Below are positions 1 to 8,302 of a stretch of 33,311 nucleotides of DNA, piece by piece (the first letter of the stretch is position 1; the number at the start of each line of letters is the position of its first letter). The notes beneath the pieces were generated by a model that was not told where the DNA came from, made no database searches, and saw only the letters and a program-made list of their open reading frames with translations. The stretch is from Betaproteobacteria bacterium. GTDB taxonomy: Bacteria > Pseudomonadota > Gammaproteobacteria > Burkholderiales > SHXO01. Where the stretch lies: the NCBI GenBank assembly GCA_025356655.1, contig JANXRW010000086.1, positions 1-33,311 of the forward strand, read 5' to 3'. The position numbers and the translations under genes were made by a program.

Positions 1-156
1 GCGCACTCCACTGCGCCACCTCCCCCCTACACGCCCGCACCGCCGCCTGCCTCTCGCTGCCCCACCGCCCAGCCCCCCTTCCCGGTGGCCAAGAGCATTA
101 CCAAACTGCCGGTGGATTGCGCTTTAGACTGCGACCCAACAGCCGGGTCCAGATGA
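1..156 (+). other. proline-rich open frame running in from the left edge
   Basis: Frame 1 is open from the first base to a TGA at 154-156. It encodes a proline-rich stretch followed by a short tail containing KSITKLPVDC. Its stop overlaps the ATG at 153 of the DUF2256 gene as ATGA, the same coupling seen again between DUF2256 and the next gene, which hints that this is the 3' end of a real upstream gene. The DNA of the first 90 bases is extremely C-rich, so the open frame may also be accidental. I recognise no family. Confidence 0.2.
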
Positions 157-329
157 GGCGCGCCTTGTCCTCCACGTTCAGGGGCAACAAGCAGTCGCTG
201 CCGAGCAAGCCCTGCGCGGCGTGCGGGCGCCCGATGACTTGGCGAAAGCGTTGGGCGCGTAGCTGGGACGATGTGAAATTCTGCTCCCAGTCCTGCCGCG
301 CGGCACCCCCTGTCGGATTAGTCAGATGA
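153..329 (+). CDS. DUF2256 small zinc-finger-like protein
   Basis: The product is a 58-residue basic protein with the DUF2256 signature: CxxCGRPMTWRKRWAR, then WDDVKFCSQSCR. The two cysteine pairs (CAAC and CSQSC) look like a treble-clef or zinc-ribbon site. The function of the family is unknown, but it is often found beside FeS-type photolyase/cryptochrome genes, as here. I chose ATG 153 rather than ATG 117 because it gives the usual family length and because the upstream frame stops in ATGA at this point. The stop codon overlaps the ATG of the following photolyase (ATGA, 326-329), so the two are translationally coupled. That supports a role connected to the photolyase. Confidence 0.8.
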   Translation: MRRALSSTFRGNKQSLPSKPCAACGRPMTWRKRWARSWDDVKFCSQSCRAAPPVGLVR

Positions 330-1883
330 CCCGCCTGCGCACGTTGGTCGTCGTCTTGGGCGACCAACTGGACCTCACAGCGGCAGACTTCGATGGCTTC
401 GATCCCGCGCAGGACGCCGTTTGGATGGCCGAGGCCGACGAGGAGTCAACCCACGTCTGGTCGAGCAAGCAGCGCATCGCCCTATTTCTGGCCGCCATGC
501 GCCACTTCGCTCAGGCGCTGCGGTCTGCGGGTAGGCCGCTTCACTACCGGCGCCTGGATGACCCCGGTAACCGTGGCAGTCTAGCAGCCGAGTTGCAGGC
601 GACACTGGCGGCGCTGCTCCCGCACCGAGTGGCGATGACAGCGCCGGGCGACTGGCGCGTGTGGCAATCGCTGAAGGCGGTGGTCGAGGGCGCCGGGCTG
701 GCGCTGGAAATCTGCGAGGACCGCCATTTCTTCAATACCGTGCGCGAATTCTCCGTCCACGCCCAGGGGCGCAACTCCTTGCGGCTCGAGTACTTCTACC
801 GCGAGTTGCGGCAGCGCCACCAGGTGCTCATGCACGAGGGCAAGCCGGTCGGTGGTCAGTGGAATTTCGACGCGGACAACTGCGCAGCTTTCGGGCCCGA
901 AGGTCCGGGGCGCTTGCCGGCGCGCACCCGCTTCGAGCCTGACGTGCTGACGCGCGAGGTCCTGTCCCTGGTCGAGACCCGCTTTGCGCAGCATCCGGGC
1001 ACGCTCACGGGCTTCGCCTGGCCGGTGACTCGCGCGCAGGCGCTGCAAGCGCTGGACGTTTTCGTTGCGGAGCGGCTGCCACTCTTTGGCCGCTATGAGG
1101 ACGCCATGTGGACGGGCGAGCCTCGGCTGTACCACTCGCAGCCCTCGGCCGCGCTGAACCTGCAACTGCTGACGGCGCGCGAAGTGGTACACGCTGCCGA
1201 GGCGGCGCACCACGGCGGGCTTGTGCCGCTGGAGAGTGCAGAGGGCTTCATCCGGCAGATTTTTGGATGGCGCGAGTCCGTGCGCGGCATTTACTGGACA
1301 CAGATGCCCGGTTATGCCGAGTGCAATGCGCTCGGCGCGACGCAGGATCTGCCCACTTGGTACTGGACTGGCGACACCGATATGGCTTGTATGGCCTGCC
1401 TGCGCGACGCGATCACGCAGACGTTGGAACATGGCTATCCACCACATCCAGCGCTTGATGGTCACGGGCCTCTTTACGCTACTGCTGGGCGTTTGGCCGC
1501 AGCAGGTGTACGCCTGGTACTGGTCGGTCTACGTCGACGCGGTGGAATGGGTGCAGCTGCCCAACACGCTGGGCATGAGCCAGTATGGCGATGGCGGGCT
1601 GATGGCCAGCAAGCCCTACGTCGACACCGGAAAGTACATCCGGCGCATGGGGGGTGGCTGCGCTGGCTGCCGTTACGACCCGGCGCAGCGCAGCGGCGAG
1701 CGCGCCTGTCCGTATACCACGCTCTACTGGGACTTCCTCATGCGCCACGAGAAGTTGCTCGTCGGAAACGCGCGTATGGCGCTGCAGGTGAAGAACGTGG
1801 CGCGAATGAGCGACGCCGAACGCGTGGCGGTAGCACAGCGCGCCGATGGCATCCGCGCGGGCTTGGTCGGCACGTCCGCATGA
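326..1883 (+). pseudogene. phrB: FeS-type (6-4) photolyase / PhrB-CryPro family, one frameshift
   Basis: This belongs to the iron-sulfur bacterial cryptochrome/photolyase family, which repairs (6-4) photoproducts with light, FAD and a [4Fe-4S] cluster. The N-terminal part (MTRLRTLVVVLGDQLD) and the FAD-domain motifs (WNFDADN, FIRQIFGWRE) are in frame 2. The remainder, from HHIQRLMVTG onward, is in frame 3. The shift is at about 1439: the usual HGYAHHIQRLM would need two more bases. After joining, the protein is about 519 residues, close to the family norm. Four cysteines then fall at about 358, 446, 449 and 462, the same spacing as the cluster ligands of Agrobacterium PhrB (350, 438, 441, 454). 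Everything else looks functional, so this is either a very recent inactivation or a sequence error. Confidence 0.85.
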
Positions 1884-1944
1884 GCGCTCGAGGCCACTGG
1901 CCCGCGCGATGGTCGAAGCAGGCGATGTGCGGAGTTGCCTCGTG

Positions 1945-3234
1945 ATGCCGTTGCAGCTGTTCCAGCCCACGCTCGAGGCGGCGCGAGCGCGCATCGCCGC
2001 CGTGCGGCCTGCCGAGTACGCGCGAAGCCGCAACGCCCTCGACGGAGCGGTCACGCGGCTGTCGCCCTACATCACGCACGGTTTCGTCAGTCTTCCCGAG
2101 GTACTCGCCGGGGTGGCGACACACCACCGGCTTTACGTGCAGCACAAGTTCGTCTTCGAATTGGGCTGGCGCGAGTACTTCCACCACGTGTGGAGGCACC
2201 GCGGTGAGCGCATCCTGCAATCGCTGCGTGAGGGGCCCCTGCCCGAGGCGGCCTACGTACCCGAAATGCCCGCTGACATCCGACAGGCGCGCACGGGCGT
2301 GGCCGTCATTGACGAAGCCGTGCGCACGCTCTACGCCACGGGCTATCTGCATAATCACGCGCGCATGTGGCTGGCCAGCTATGCCGCGCACCTGCGCAAG
2401 GTGCACTGGCGCGCCGGTGCCGATTGGATGCTGGCGCACCTGCTCGACGGCGATCTGGCCAGCAACCATCTGAGCTGGCAATGGGTGGCCGGCACCGGCA
2501 GCGACAAGCCCTACTTATTCAATGCCGACAACGTGGCCCGCTATGCGCCGGCCGCTTGGCACAGTGCAGGAAGCGTGATCGATACGTCCTACGAGGCGCT
2601 CGACGCGATCGCGCGCAATCCCTGGCCGGTGCCCGCGCAGCCGGTGGGTGAAGGCGTGGAAGAGCCCCCGCTGTCGACACAGCCCTCGTCGGTTGCGGTG
2701 CCTTCTGCTGCCGACGTCGCCGACCGCGATATTTGGCTCATCCACCCCTGGGCGTTGGGCGAGCCCCCGGCCGACCTACCGGCGGGTTGCTTGAGCTTGG
2801 GCTGGTGGCCTGCGGGAGCGCACGCCGCCCGGCCGTGGAGCGGGTCGCGCTGGGCCTTTGTGGGTGCGCGCATGAGGGCGTTAGCCACGCTGCAATGGCA
2901 CGGAAGCCGCCAACAGCTGGCGCAGGCGCTGACTCGGGCGCGCTCGGTACAAACCTCGGGTGATGGGCCTATGGGCGCGCTACTGCCGCCTATGGTGCGG
3001 CAGCGTGCGGTGCTACGCCTCTTTAGCGAGGTGGATCAACCCTGCGGATCATTTTCCGCCTGGTGGAAGCGCACGACGCGCGGCGTTGAGCGGCTATTGG
3101 ACTTGCCGGGCCTAGCAGAACTCTCGGCACGCGGCGCGACAGGGACAGGGCCTCGGCGCGTGCGCACCGGGCCGGATGAGGTTCCGCCAGGGGCAACGCC
3201 GCCGTCCAACAAGAACGAGAGGACAGCCCCCTGA
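1945..3234 (+). CDS. photolyase-like protein with N-terminal FAD-binding domain (no N-terminal antenna domain)
   Basis: The 429-residue product starts almost directly with the helical FAD-binding domain of photolyases: LSPYITHG (39-46), FELGWREYFH (71-80), GYLHNHARM (133-141) and DLASNHLSWQWVAGTGSD (170-187). The canonical N-terminal alpha/beta antenna domain is absent. A linker follows, then a C-terminal region from about 262 (IWLIHPWALG, LGWWPAGAH, RWAFVGARMRAL) that I cannot assign with certainty but which has a short alternating strand/helix pattern. ATG 1945 fits the conserved start of the FAD domain; ATG 1909 or 1846 are possible alternatives. It lies 61 bp after the FeS photolyase on the same strand. 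It is likely a light-dependent DNA repair or blue-light receptor protein, with substrate unknown. Confidence 0.8.
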   Translation: MPLQLFQPTLEAARARIAAVRPAEYARSRNALDGAVTRLSPYITHGFVSLPEVLAGVATHHRLYVQHKFVFELGWREYFHHVWRHRGERILQSLREGPLPEAAYVPEMPADIRQARTGVAVIDEAVRTLYATGYLHNHARMWLASYAAHLRKVHWRAGADWMLAHLLDGDLASNHLSWQWVAGTGSDKPYLFNADNVARYAPAAWHSAGSVIDTSYEALDAIARNPWPVPAQPVGEGVEEPPLSTQPSSVAVPSAADVADRDIWLIHPWALGEPPADLPAGCLSLGWWPAGAHAARPWSGSRWAFVGARMRALATLQWHGSRQQLAQALTRARSVQTSGDGPMGALLPPMVRQRAVLRLFSEVDQPCGSFSAWWKRTTRGVERLLDLPGLAELSARGATGTGPRRVRTGPDEVPPGATPPSNKNERTAP

Positions 3235-3418
3235 TGCGGATATTCCTGGTGGCGTCGAGCCACGGGCAGGTAACGGCCACGCGTGGCTGCTCCTTGGCAG
3301 CGAAGACGTTCAGCACGCGCCTGCACCCCTTCGCCCAAGCGTCTGCGCCCGGCGCTATTGGGGACCCGCGCAGTTGTCTGCTCCCTGGGTGTTGTGCTAC
3401 GCGTTACCTAGTGCGGTC

Positions 3419-5023
3419 ATGACCCCCACCGGCCCTGTACAACTCGTTTGGTACAAGCGCGATTTGCGTGTCGCCGATCATGAGCCACTGGTGCGCGCGG
3501 CGAGCCGTGGGCCCGTCATCGCGTTGTACGTGTACGAGCCCAGCGTTTTGCGATCCCCGGAGTTCGATGCCTGCCACCTGGCGTTCATCAACGACTGTCT
3601 CCGTGAACTGCAAGACTCGCTCGCACGCCTGGGTTGTCCGCTGCTGGTGCGCACCGGCGAATGCCCCGAGGTACTGCAGGAGATCCATCGTAGCCACGGG
3701 ATCCGCACCCTGTGGAGTCATGAGGAAACCGGGCTGGAGGTGACCTATGCGCGCGATCGACGCGTGGCTGATTGGTGTCGCTCCGAAGGCATCGAGTGGC
3801 AGGAGCTTCCACAGTACGGCGTCATTCGGCGGCTCAGGACCCGCGACGGATGGGCGCGCCGCTGGGATCAGCGTATGTCCACGCCTTTGGTTGCCGCTCC
3901 GCCCCGCGTTAGCACGGTGGCGCCGTTGCGCGATTTGGCGGCAGTTGCTGCCGGCCATCCTATGCTGAGCGCTGTTGATCTGGGCGTTATCGGCGGGCCC
4001 CGAGCGGAGGCTTGGTCAGGTGGCGAGCGGCGAGCGCTCGAGGTGCTGCATTCTTTTCTGCAGCAGCGCGGTGTGAACTATCGCCGTGAGATGTCCTCTC
4101 CCACGACGGGCTTCGATGCCTGCTCGCGGATCAGTCCTTACCTCGCATGGGGTGCGATTTCTCTGCGTACGGTGCACCAGGCTTGCGAGGTTCGGCGTCG
4201 TGAAGTTCGTGACGCTCGTGACATCGGCTCGCCGATCGACTCGCGCTGGCTCGGTTCGTTACAATCCTTTAGCGGGCGCCTGCGTTGGCACTGCCACTTC
4301 ATGCAAAAGCTCGAGGACGAGCCGCGTATCGAGTTCGAAAACTTTTCGCACGCCTACGATGGACTGCGCGAGCAGGAATTCGATGCCGCCCGACTCGACG
4401 CATGGTGCGCGGGACTAACGGGATATCCCATGGTCGACGCCTGCATGCGGGCGTTGCACGCCGGCGGTTGGGTCAATTTTAGGATGCGCGCGATGTTGGT
4501 GTCCTTCGCGGCTCATCACTTGTGGTTACATTGGCGCACGTTTGCACCCTATTTGGCTCGTCAATTCATCGATTTCGAGCCCGGCATTCACTACAGCCAA
4601 GCGCAAATGCAAAGCGGCACCACGGGCATCAATACCGTGCGCATCTACTCCCCTATTAAGCAGGCCCTCGATCAGGATCCCACAGGCATCTTCATCAAAC
4701 GGTACGTGCCGGAACTCGCGGCGGTGCCCCTCAAATACCTAGCGCAGCCGCACACGATGCCGAGTCAATTGCAGGAGCAAACGGGCGTCCATATCGGACA
4801 GAGCTACCCGGCGCCGATCGTTGAACATGCCAGTGCTTATCGCACGGCGCGCGAGCGCATCGCCGCCGTGCGCCGCACGACGGCGGCCCGTGTGGAAGCC
4901 GATGGGGTTCAGGAAAAGCACGGCAGTCGGCGTGGCGCGCCGCCGCAGAAATCTCGACGCAAGTCGCGCAGCGCGGGCACCCCCAGCAACCAGGCAACGC
5001 TTCCCCTATTTCCTGAGGAGTAG
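3419..5023 (+). CDS. cryptochrome/deoxyribodipyrimidine photolyase family protein
   Basis: This is a 534-residue full-length photolyase/cryptochrome. The N-terminal alpha/beta antenna-binding domain begins with VQLVWYKRDLRVADHEPLV. The C-terminal FAD-binding domain contains ISPYLAWGAIS, the TGYPMVDACMRAL motif, WVNFRMRAMLVSF and the flavin-pocket strand QSGTTGINTVRIYSP. It uses flavin and light to repair pyrimidine dimers or to sense blue light; the sequence alone does not decide which. A basic tail of about 60 residues follows the last helix (KSRRKSRSAG, ending LPLFPEE). ATG 3419 immediately precedes the conserved first strand, so the longer open frame upstream is not used. It is the third photolyase homologue in the block. 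Confidence 0.88.
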   Translation: MTPTGPVQLVWYKRDLRVADHEPLVRAASRGPVIALYVYEPSVLRSPEFDACHLAFINDCLRELQDSLARLGCPLLVRTGECPEVLQEIHRSHGIRTLWSHEETGLEVTYARDRRVADWCRSEGIEWQELPQYGVIRRLRTRDGWARRWDQRMSTPLVAAPPRVSTVAPLRDLAAVAAGHPMLSAVDLGVIGGPRAEAWSGGERRALEVLHSFLQQRGVNYRREMSSPTTGFDACSRISPYLAWGAISLRTVHQACEVRRREVRDARDIGSPIDSRWLGSLQSFSGRLRWHCHFMQKLEDEPRIEFENFSHAYDGLREQEFDAARLDAWCAGLTGYPMVDACMRALHAGGWVNFRMRAMLVSFAAHHLWLHWRTFAPYLARQFIDFEPGIHYSQAQMQSGTTGINTVRIYSPIKQALDQDPTGIFIKRYVPELAAVPLKYLAQPHTMPSQLQEQTGVHIGQSYPAPIVEHASAYRTARERIAAVRRTTAARVEADGVQEKHGSRRGAPPQKSRRKSRSAGTPSNQATLPLFPEE

Positions 5024-5198
5024 GCGTCCGATGGGGCATGCGCCATCGTCCATCGTCCGCGGCCGTCCGATATTACATGCCGGCAGCCGGCGCGCGGATG
5101 GTTTTAACGCAAACGGGGGGAGGCCGCCTGCAGGTGATGGGGTGGAGTCCTGAAATCGCCGCTGGAGGCGGAGAAAGTTGAACGATTGAAGCGTAGGG

Positions 5199-6437
5199 CT
5201 AGGCCACGTCCAGACTCGTCTCCGTCGCTGCGGGTTCTCGGAGCAAGGGCGTCTCCACGCGGAACCGTGCTCCGCCAGTCGGGCGGTTTTCCACGCTCAG
5301 GCATCCGCCGTGGGCTGCGATCAATTCGCTGGCGATGGGCAGTCCCAACCCGGCCCCCCCAGCACCCGTCTTGGTCTTGCTCGACTGGGCGAACTTGTCG
5401 AAGATGAGGTCCATCTCGTCCGCAGGAATTCCGGGGCCCTGGTCCGCCACCTCCACCACCAGGGTCTCGGCGCCTGAGGCAATGACTCCCAGGCGCAACT
5501 CCACGGTCACGGTGCCCCCCTCTGGACTGAACTTGATCGCGTTGGATAGCAGGTTGGCAAGCGCCTGCCTGAATCGGCCGTCATCCAACTCGGCCCGCAT
5601 CGCCGTCGGGGGGCTTGTGAACTCCAGTCGCACGCCACGGCTGTTCGCCATGGCCTGGAATTCGCCCACCAGGGACTGTAGGAGCGCTGAAGCGTCCTGC
5701 AGTTTGAACACATAGGTCAGCTTGCCAGCCTCGATCTTCGCCAGATCCAGTAAATCGTTGAGCAGCCGCATGAGACGGGTGGCGCTTCCGTCGATGTTGT
5801 CGAAGTAGCGCCCAAGCTTCTCGCGCGGCGCCGCATCGAAACGCTCCTGGCCCAGCCGCGCGAAGCTCGAGATCGCGTGCATGGGCGTGCGCAACTCGTG
5901 GGAAATGTTGGCCAGGAATTCCGACTTGGCGCGATCAGCCGTCTCCGCCGCCTCCAGGGCCAGCGTCAGGCTTTGCTTGTGCCAGGCTTCCGCTGCGCGC
6001 AGTTGTGTCTCTCGCAGTACGGCCTCCGACACGTCGCTGACGAGGGCCATCAGGTGATCTCGCCCGAGGCGAAGTAAGCTGATCGCGAGAACCAGCGGAT
6101 AGCCGGAGGGGTTGCGTAAGGCGGGCACAGCCACCCGATGATCCTGGATAACGGGACCCTCCTCTGGGCCCGTGAAAGCGGCCAAGGCTCTGAGCTCCGG
6201 CGCCGGGCCTTCGAGGGTAGTGAAAAAATTGGACAGGTCACCTCCCGGAGCCACTGGGAGGAGTAGTTGGACGGTCATCGGGTTAGCCATGCGTACCGTG
6301 CCGTCTTCGCTCAGTTGCACCAATCCGATCGGTGCCATATACATGAACTGGATCAGCGCTTCGTGCTCCTCGCCCGCGGCGGACTCGTCCCACGGCGCGA
6401 CGGGGGGCTCCGCTAAGCCTTCCGAAGGCTTGTACAC
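5199..6437 (-). CDS. PAS-domain sensor histidine kinase
   Basis: The 412-residue product is a soluble kinase with no membrane segment. It has an N-terminal PAS domain (about 25-140, beginning YMAPIGLVQLSEDGTV), a HisKA dimerisation helix with SHELRTPMHAI (phospho-acceptor His180), and a complete HATPase domain with NLLSNAIKF (N box), DQGPGIP (G1) and GAGLGLPI (G2). It autophosphorylates in response to a signal and passes phosphate to a response regulator, which is not in the window. Its ATG lies 25 bases inside the 3' end of the PYP-like gene upstream, so the two are translationally coupled. The PYP-like protein is the likely input partner. The frame is intact. Confidence 0.88.
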   Translation of the reverse strand: MYKPSEGLAEPPVAPWDESAAGEEHEALIQFMYMAPIGLVQLSEDGTVRMANPMTVQLLLPVAPGGDLSNFFTTLEGPAPELRALAAFTGPEEGPVIQDHRVAVPALRNPSGYPLVLAISLLRLGRDHLMALVSDVSEAVLRETQLRAAEAWHKQSLTLALEAAETADRAKSEFLANISHELRTPMHAISSFARLGQERFDAAPREKLGRYFDNIDGSATRLMRLLNDLLDLAKIEAGKLTYVFKLQDASALLQSLVGEFQAMANSRGVRLEFTSPPTAMRAELDDGRFRQALANLLSNAIKFSPEGGTVTVELRLGVIASGAETLVVEVADQGPGIPADEMDLIFDKFAQSSKTKTGAGGAGLGLPIASELIAAHGGCLSVENRPTGGARFRVETPLLREPAATETSLDVA

Positions 6438-6828
6438 GGTAGGCGATTGACGACAACGTAGCGAGTGTCACCCTGCGGCGAGGCGAGCAGCGGCAGACGC
6501 ACCTTCGTGGCTCGCATGCGCAAGGTGAAGACGTAATCGAGGCTCACATCCAGCGCCTCGCCAGCGGCGCGTGCATCCTCGAAGCGTTGTGCAACCAGGA
6601 AGTTGTTCATGCACGGTGCGACCATGGTGGAGAGCGGGTTATCGATGACCCGCTCCGGCGACAGCCCCGACAGCCTCGACGCATGGCGGTTGTGGCGAGT
6701 GACGCGGGTGTCCTCACCGAAGCCGATCACGCCGAAGGGAGCTCATCGAGCTCCTGGGCACTGAGCCCTTCGAGGGATGCAAGGAGCTGAGGGGAGTCAA
6801 ATACGGGGAGGGCCAGCACTTGATCCAT
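6413..6828 (-). pseudogene. photoactive yellow protein-like PAS protein, one frameshift
   Basis: The 5' part from ATG 6828 reads FDSPQLLASLEGLSAQELDELP and then hits a stop. Restoring one T at about 6736/6737 gives LPFGVIGFGED and an open frame to 6413, a protein of about 138 residues. It aligns along its whole length with photoactive yellow protein: ELDELPFGVI (PYP QLDGLAFGAI), the VAPC motif carrying the coumarate-binding cysteine (Cys73 here), and RMRATKV (PYP QMTPTKV). Three other chromophore-pocket positions differ: His46 for PYP Tyr42, Ala50 for Glu46 and Leu56 for Arg52. It may therefore have lost the PYP photocycle and act as a PAS sensor for the overlapping histidine kinase. The shift could be genuine or a sequencing error in a T run. 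Confidence 0.75.
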
Positions 6829-6839
6829 GAAATACCTCA

Positions 6840-7289
6840 AATGGGTCGTGTCGGTTGACAGCTCTGGACAATGCACGCTCCCAACCGGGGTATCTCCCGC
6901 TACGACCGTCCTGGCAGGAACTTTAGCGCTCTCCTGGCGGCCCCTCCCAGCGCCGTGGGTGGGCTGCCTCGTCTACCTGGGCACCGCGCTAGCGCCCGGC
7001 CGAGAAGGGCCGAAGGGCGAACGCCTTTGGTTTCAGCCGCGCCAGCGAGGCCCTGCTGGCCTGAGATGGGCCCGCCGCCTTGGGGTGAAACGGCTGCGTC
7101 GGTGTTCACGTCGCCTTGGCCTGCAGGCAGGGCAGGGGGCCGAGCGACGACGCTCGGGTTAGAGGCGAACTGGCCGGCGCATGTCGACAATTGGCGGCGG
7201 TGCCGATCACCGCGTGGCGCCGCCGCTAAAGGTCGACAGGGACCGATAGTGTGGTGGCTAACCGGGCAATCCCCGGCAGCCGCACCCAG
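6840..7289. other. non-coding or unrecognisable GC-rich stretch
   Basis: About 450 bases lie between the start of the PYP-like gene and the recognisable 3' end of the transglutaminase pseudogene. Long open frames exist on both strands, as expected from the GC content, but none shows a family signature, a convincing start or a ribosome binding site. The stretch probably holds the promoter of the PYP-like/kinase pair at its left end. The rest looks like eroded sequence. Confidence 0.4.
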
Positions 7290-7770
7290 GCCAGCGTCGG
7301 TGGACAGGCCATCGCAGCAGTGATGCAGTGCCGCATACCCCAGCGAGGTGTCCTCGACGACCGCGGTTCGGATGACTGGGGCCTGGGATCGGACATTGCC
7401 GAAGATCATGGCCAAGGAATTGTCGGCAGCATCGCGTCCCGTGCCGAAGCAGCCAAAGCCCATGGGGATGGCCGTCGTCGACGGATCTAGGATTGAGCCA
7501 GCCGTGCTTCAAAGAGACCACTACGTAGGTCTGGAAATCGCAGGGACCAAGGACCGGGTCGACGCCGGAGTCGGTTCCGGTGGCGAAGCGTGCCCGAATA
7601 TTGAGGGCGCGACACAGCGCGATCATCGTAAGCGTCAGGTAATCCCCGCCCTCGGCGAGCAACGGCTCCAACAGTTGCTGGAGATCGGGCTGTTGCCGGG
7701 CGGCCGAGACCATGCCAGCAACGGTTTCGAGGTCGGACAGCCTCCGGGGTGACTTACTGGACAGTGACAT
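7290..7770 (-). pseudogene. transglutaminase-like (cysteine peptidase fold) pseudogene
   Basis: Remains of a bacterial transglutaminase-like protein are recognisable. The 5' frame contains MIALCRALNIRARFATG and GPCDFQTYVVV; the 3' frame contains DPSTTAIPMGFGCFGTGRDAAD and a conserved tail (IFGNVRSQAPVIRT). The two parts are in different frames, joined at about 7493-7500. The region that normally carries the catalytic cysteine (GxGVCRDYAH) reads EGGDYLTL, so the cysteine is gone. The catalytic histidine of FHAYVEV is replaced by glutamine (FQTYVVV). Only the Asp of DPS remains. The N-terminal half of the family is missing. The gene is dead. Confidence 0.65.
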
Positions 7771-7780
7771 TTAGTCAGTC

Positions 7781-8114
7781 ATGGCCTTTGCCGAACTCGG
7801 TGACCCGGAGCGGGCCTGGGACTTGAGGTCCCTTATTCATCCGCTCAGTCACGGCATGATCGCCTCGGCGACCACCAGCTACAAGGTGGAACCCTGAGCG
7901 GTGTCGACCGACGTTTACGCGATGGCACCCACGTCGGTCGGGGGGCGAACGGGTACACGGGTTCCGCGGGATCGCTCTACCGCCTAGCGGTGGAGTCCCT
8001 GTTGGGACTGCGCGTGGAGGGCGATCAATTGTCCCCTGCGCCCTGGCTGCCTGAGGACTGGCTGGCCTGCAAAATGGATTGTCGGTGCAGAGAGACCGTG
8101 TGTCACATCACCGT
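7781..8114 (+). pseudogene. 3' remnant of a cyclic beta-1,2-glucan synthase / GH94 phosphorylase gene
   Basis: Two frames together reconstruct the extreme C-terminus of an NdvB-type GH94 protein: AELGDPERAWDLRSLIHP, TSYKVEP, a TGA at 7895 where the family has Tyr, VSTDVYAMAP, then after a shift near 7950 YTGSAGSLYRLAVESLLGL, LSPAPWLPEDW and CRETVCHITV. The intact protein would be over a thousand residues and makes or processes periplasmic glucans. Only about 110 codons survive. The remnant starts about ten bases from the 5' end of the transglutaminase pseudogene, so a rearrangement joined two unrelated fragments. Confidence 0.65.
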
Positions 8115-8267
8115 TTCGTGGGCCGTAAAGCGAGGAGCGCTCGCTCCCATTGGACCCCGTTTGCCAAGACTCGCCGACCCTAGCGCTGTCGAACGACCTG
8201 GCGACGCACGAGGCCGTGTTCACGCTGCAGCGACGAGCGTGAGGGCAGCCTGACAGTTGAACTGTAG

Positions 8268-8302
8268 TTGACCGATCAGTCCAATACCGCTACCCTGCAT
8301 TC
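8268..8302 (+). promoter_or_regulatory. tetR promoter with overlapping operator-like palindrome
   Basis: TTGACC (8268-8273) and TACCCT (8291-8296) are 17 bases apart and would place the transcription start almost exactly on the ATG at 8303. The mRNA would then be leaderless, which fits the lack of any Shine-Dalgarno sequence. The near-perfect palindrome GACCGATCAGTC (8270-8281, one mismatched pair) covers the -35 box and is the expected place for TetR autorepression. Confidence 0.4.

Noticed and set aside
1430-1450. Programmed ribosomal frameshifting in the FeS photolyase gene.
   Set aside because: No slippery heptamer, internal Shine-Dalgarno or downstream structure is evident at the shift, and the family has no known recoding. 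A mutation or sequence error is simpler.
5030-5190. Rho-independent terminator between the photolyase block and the kinase gene.
   Set aside because: Small GC hairpins exist (for example GCCGGCAGCCGGC) but none is followed by a T run on either strand.
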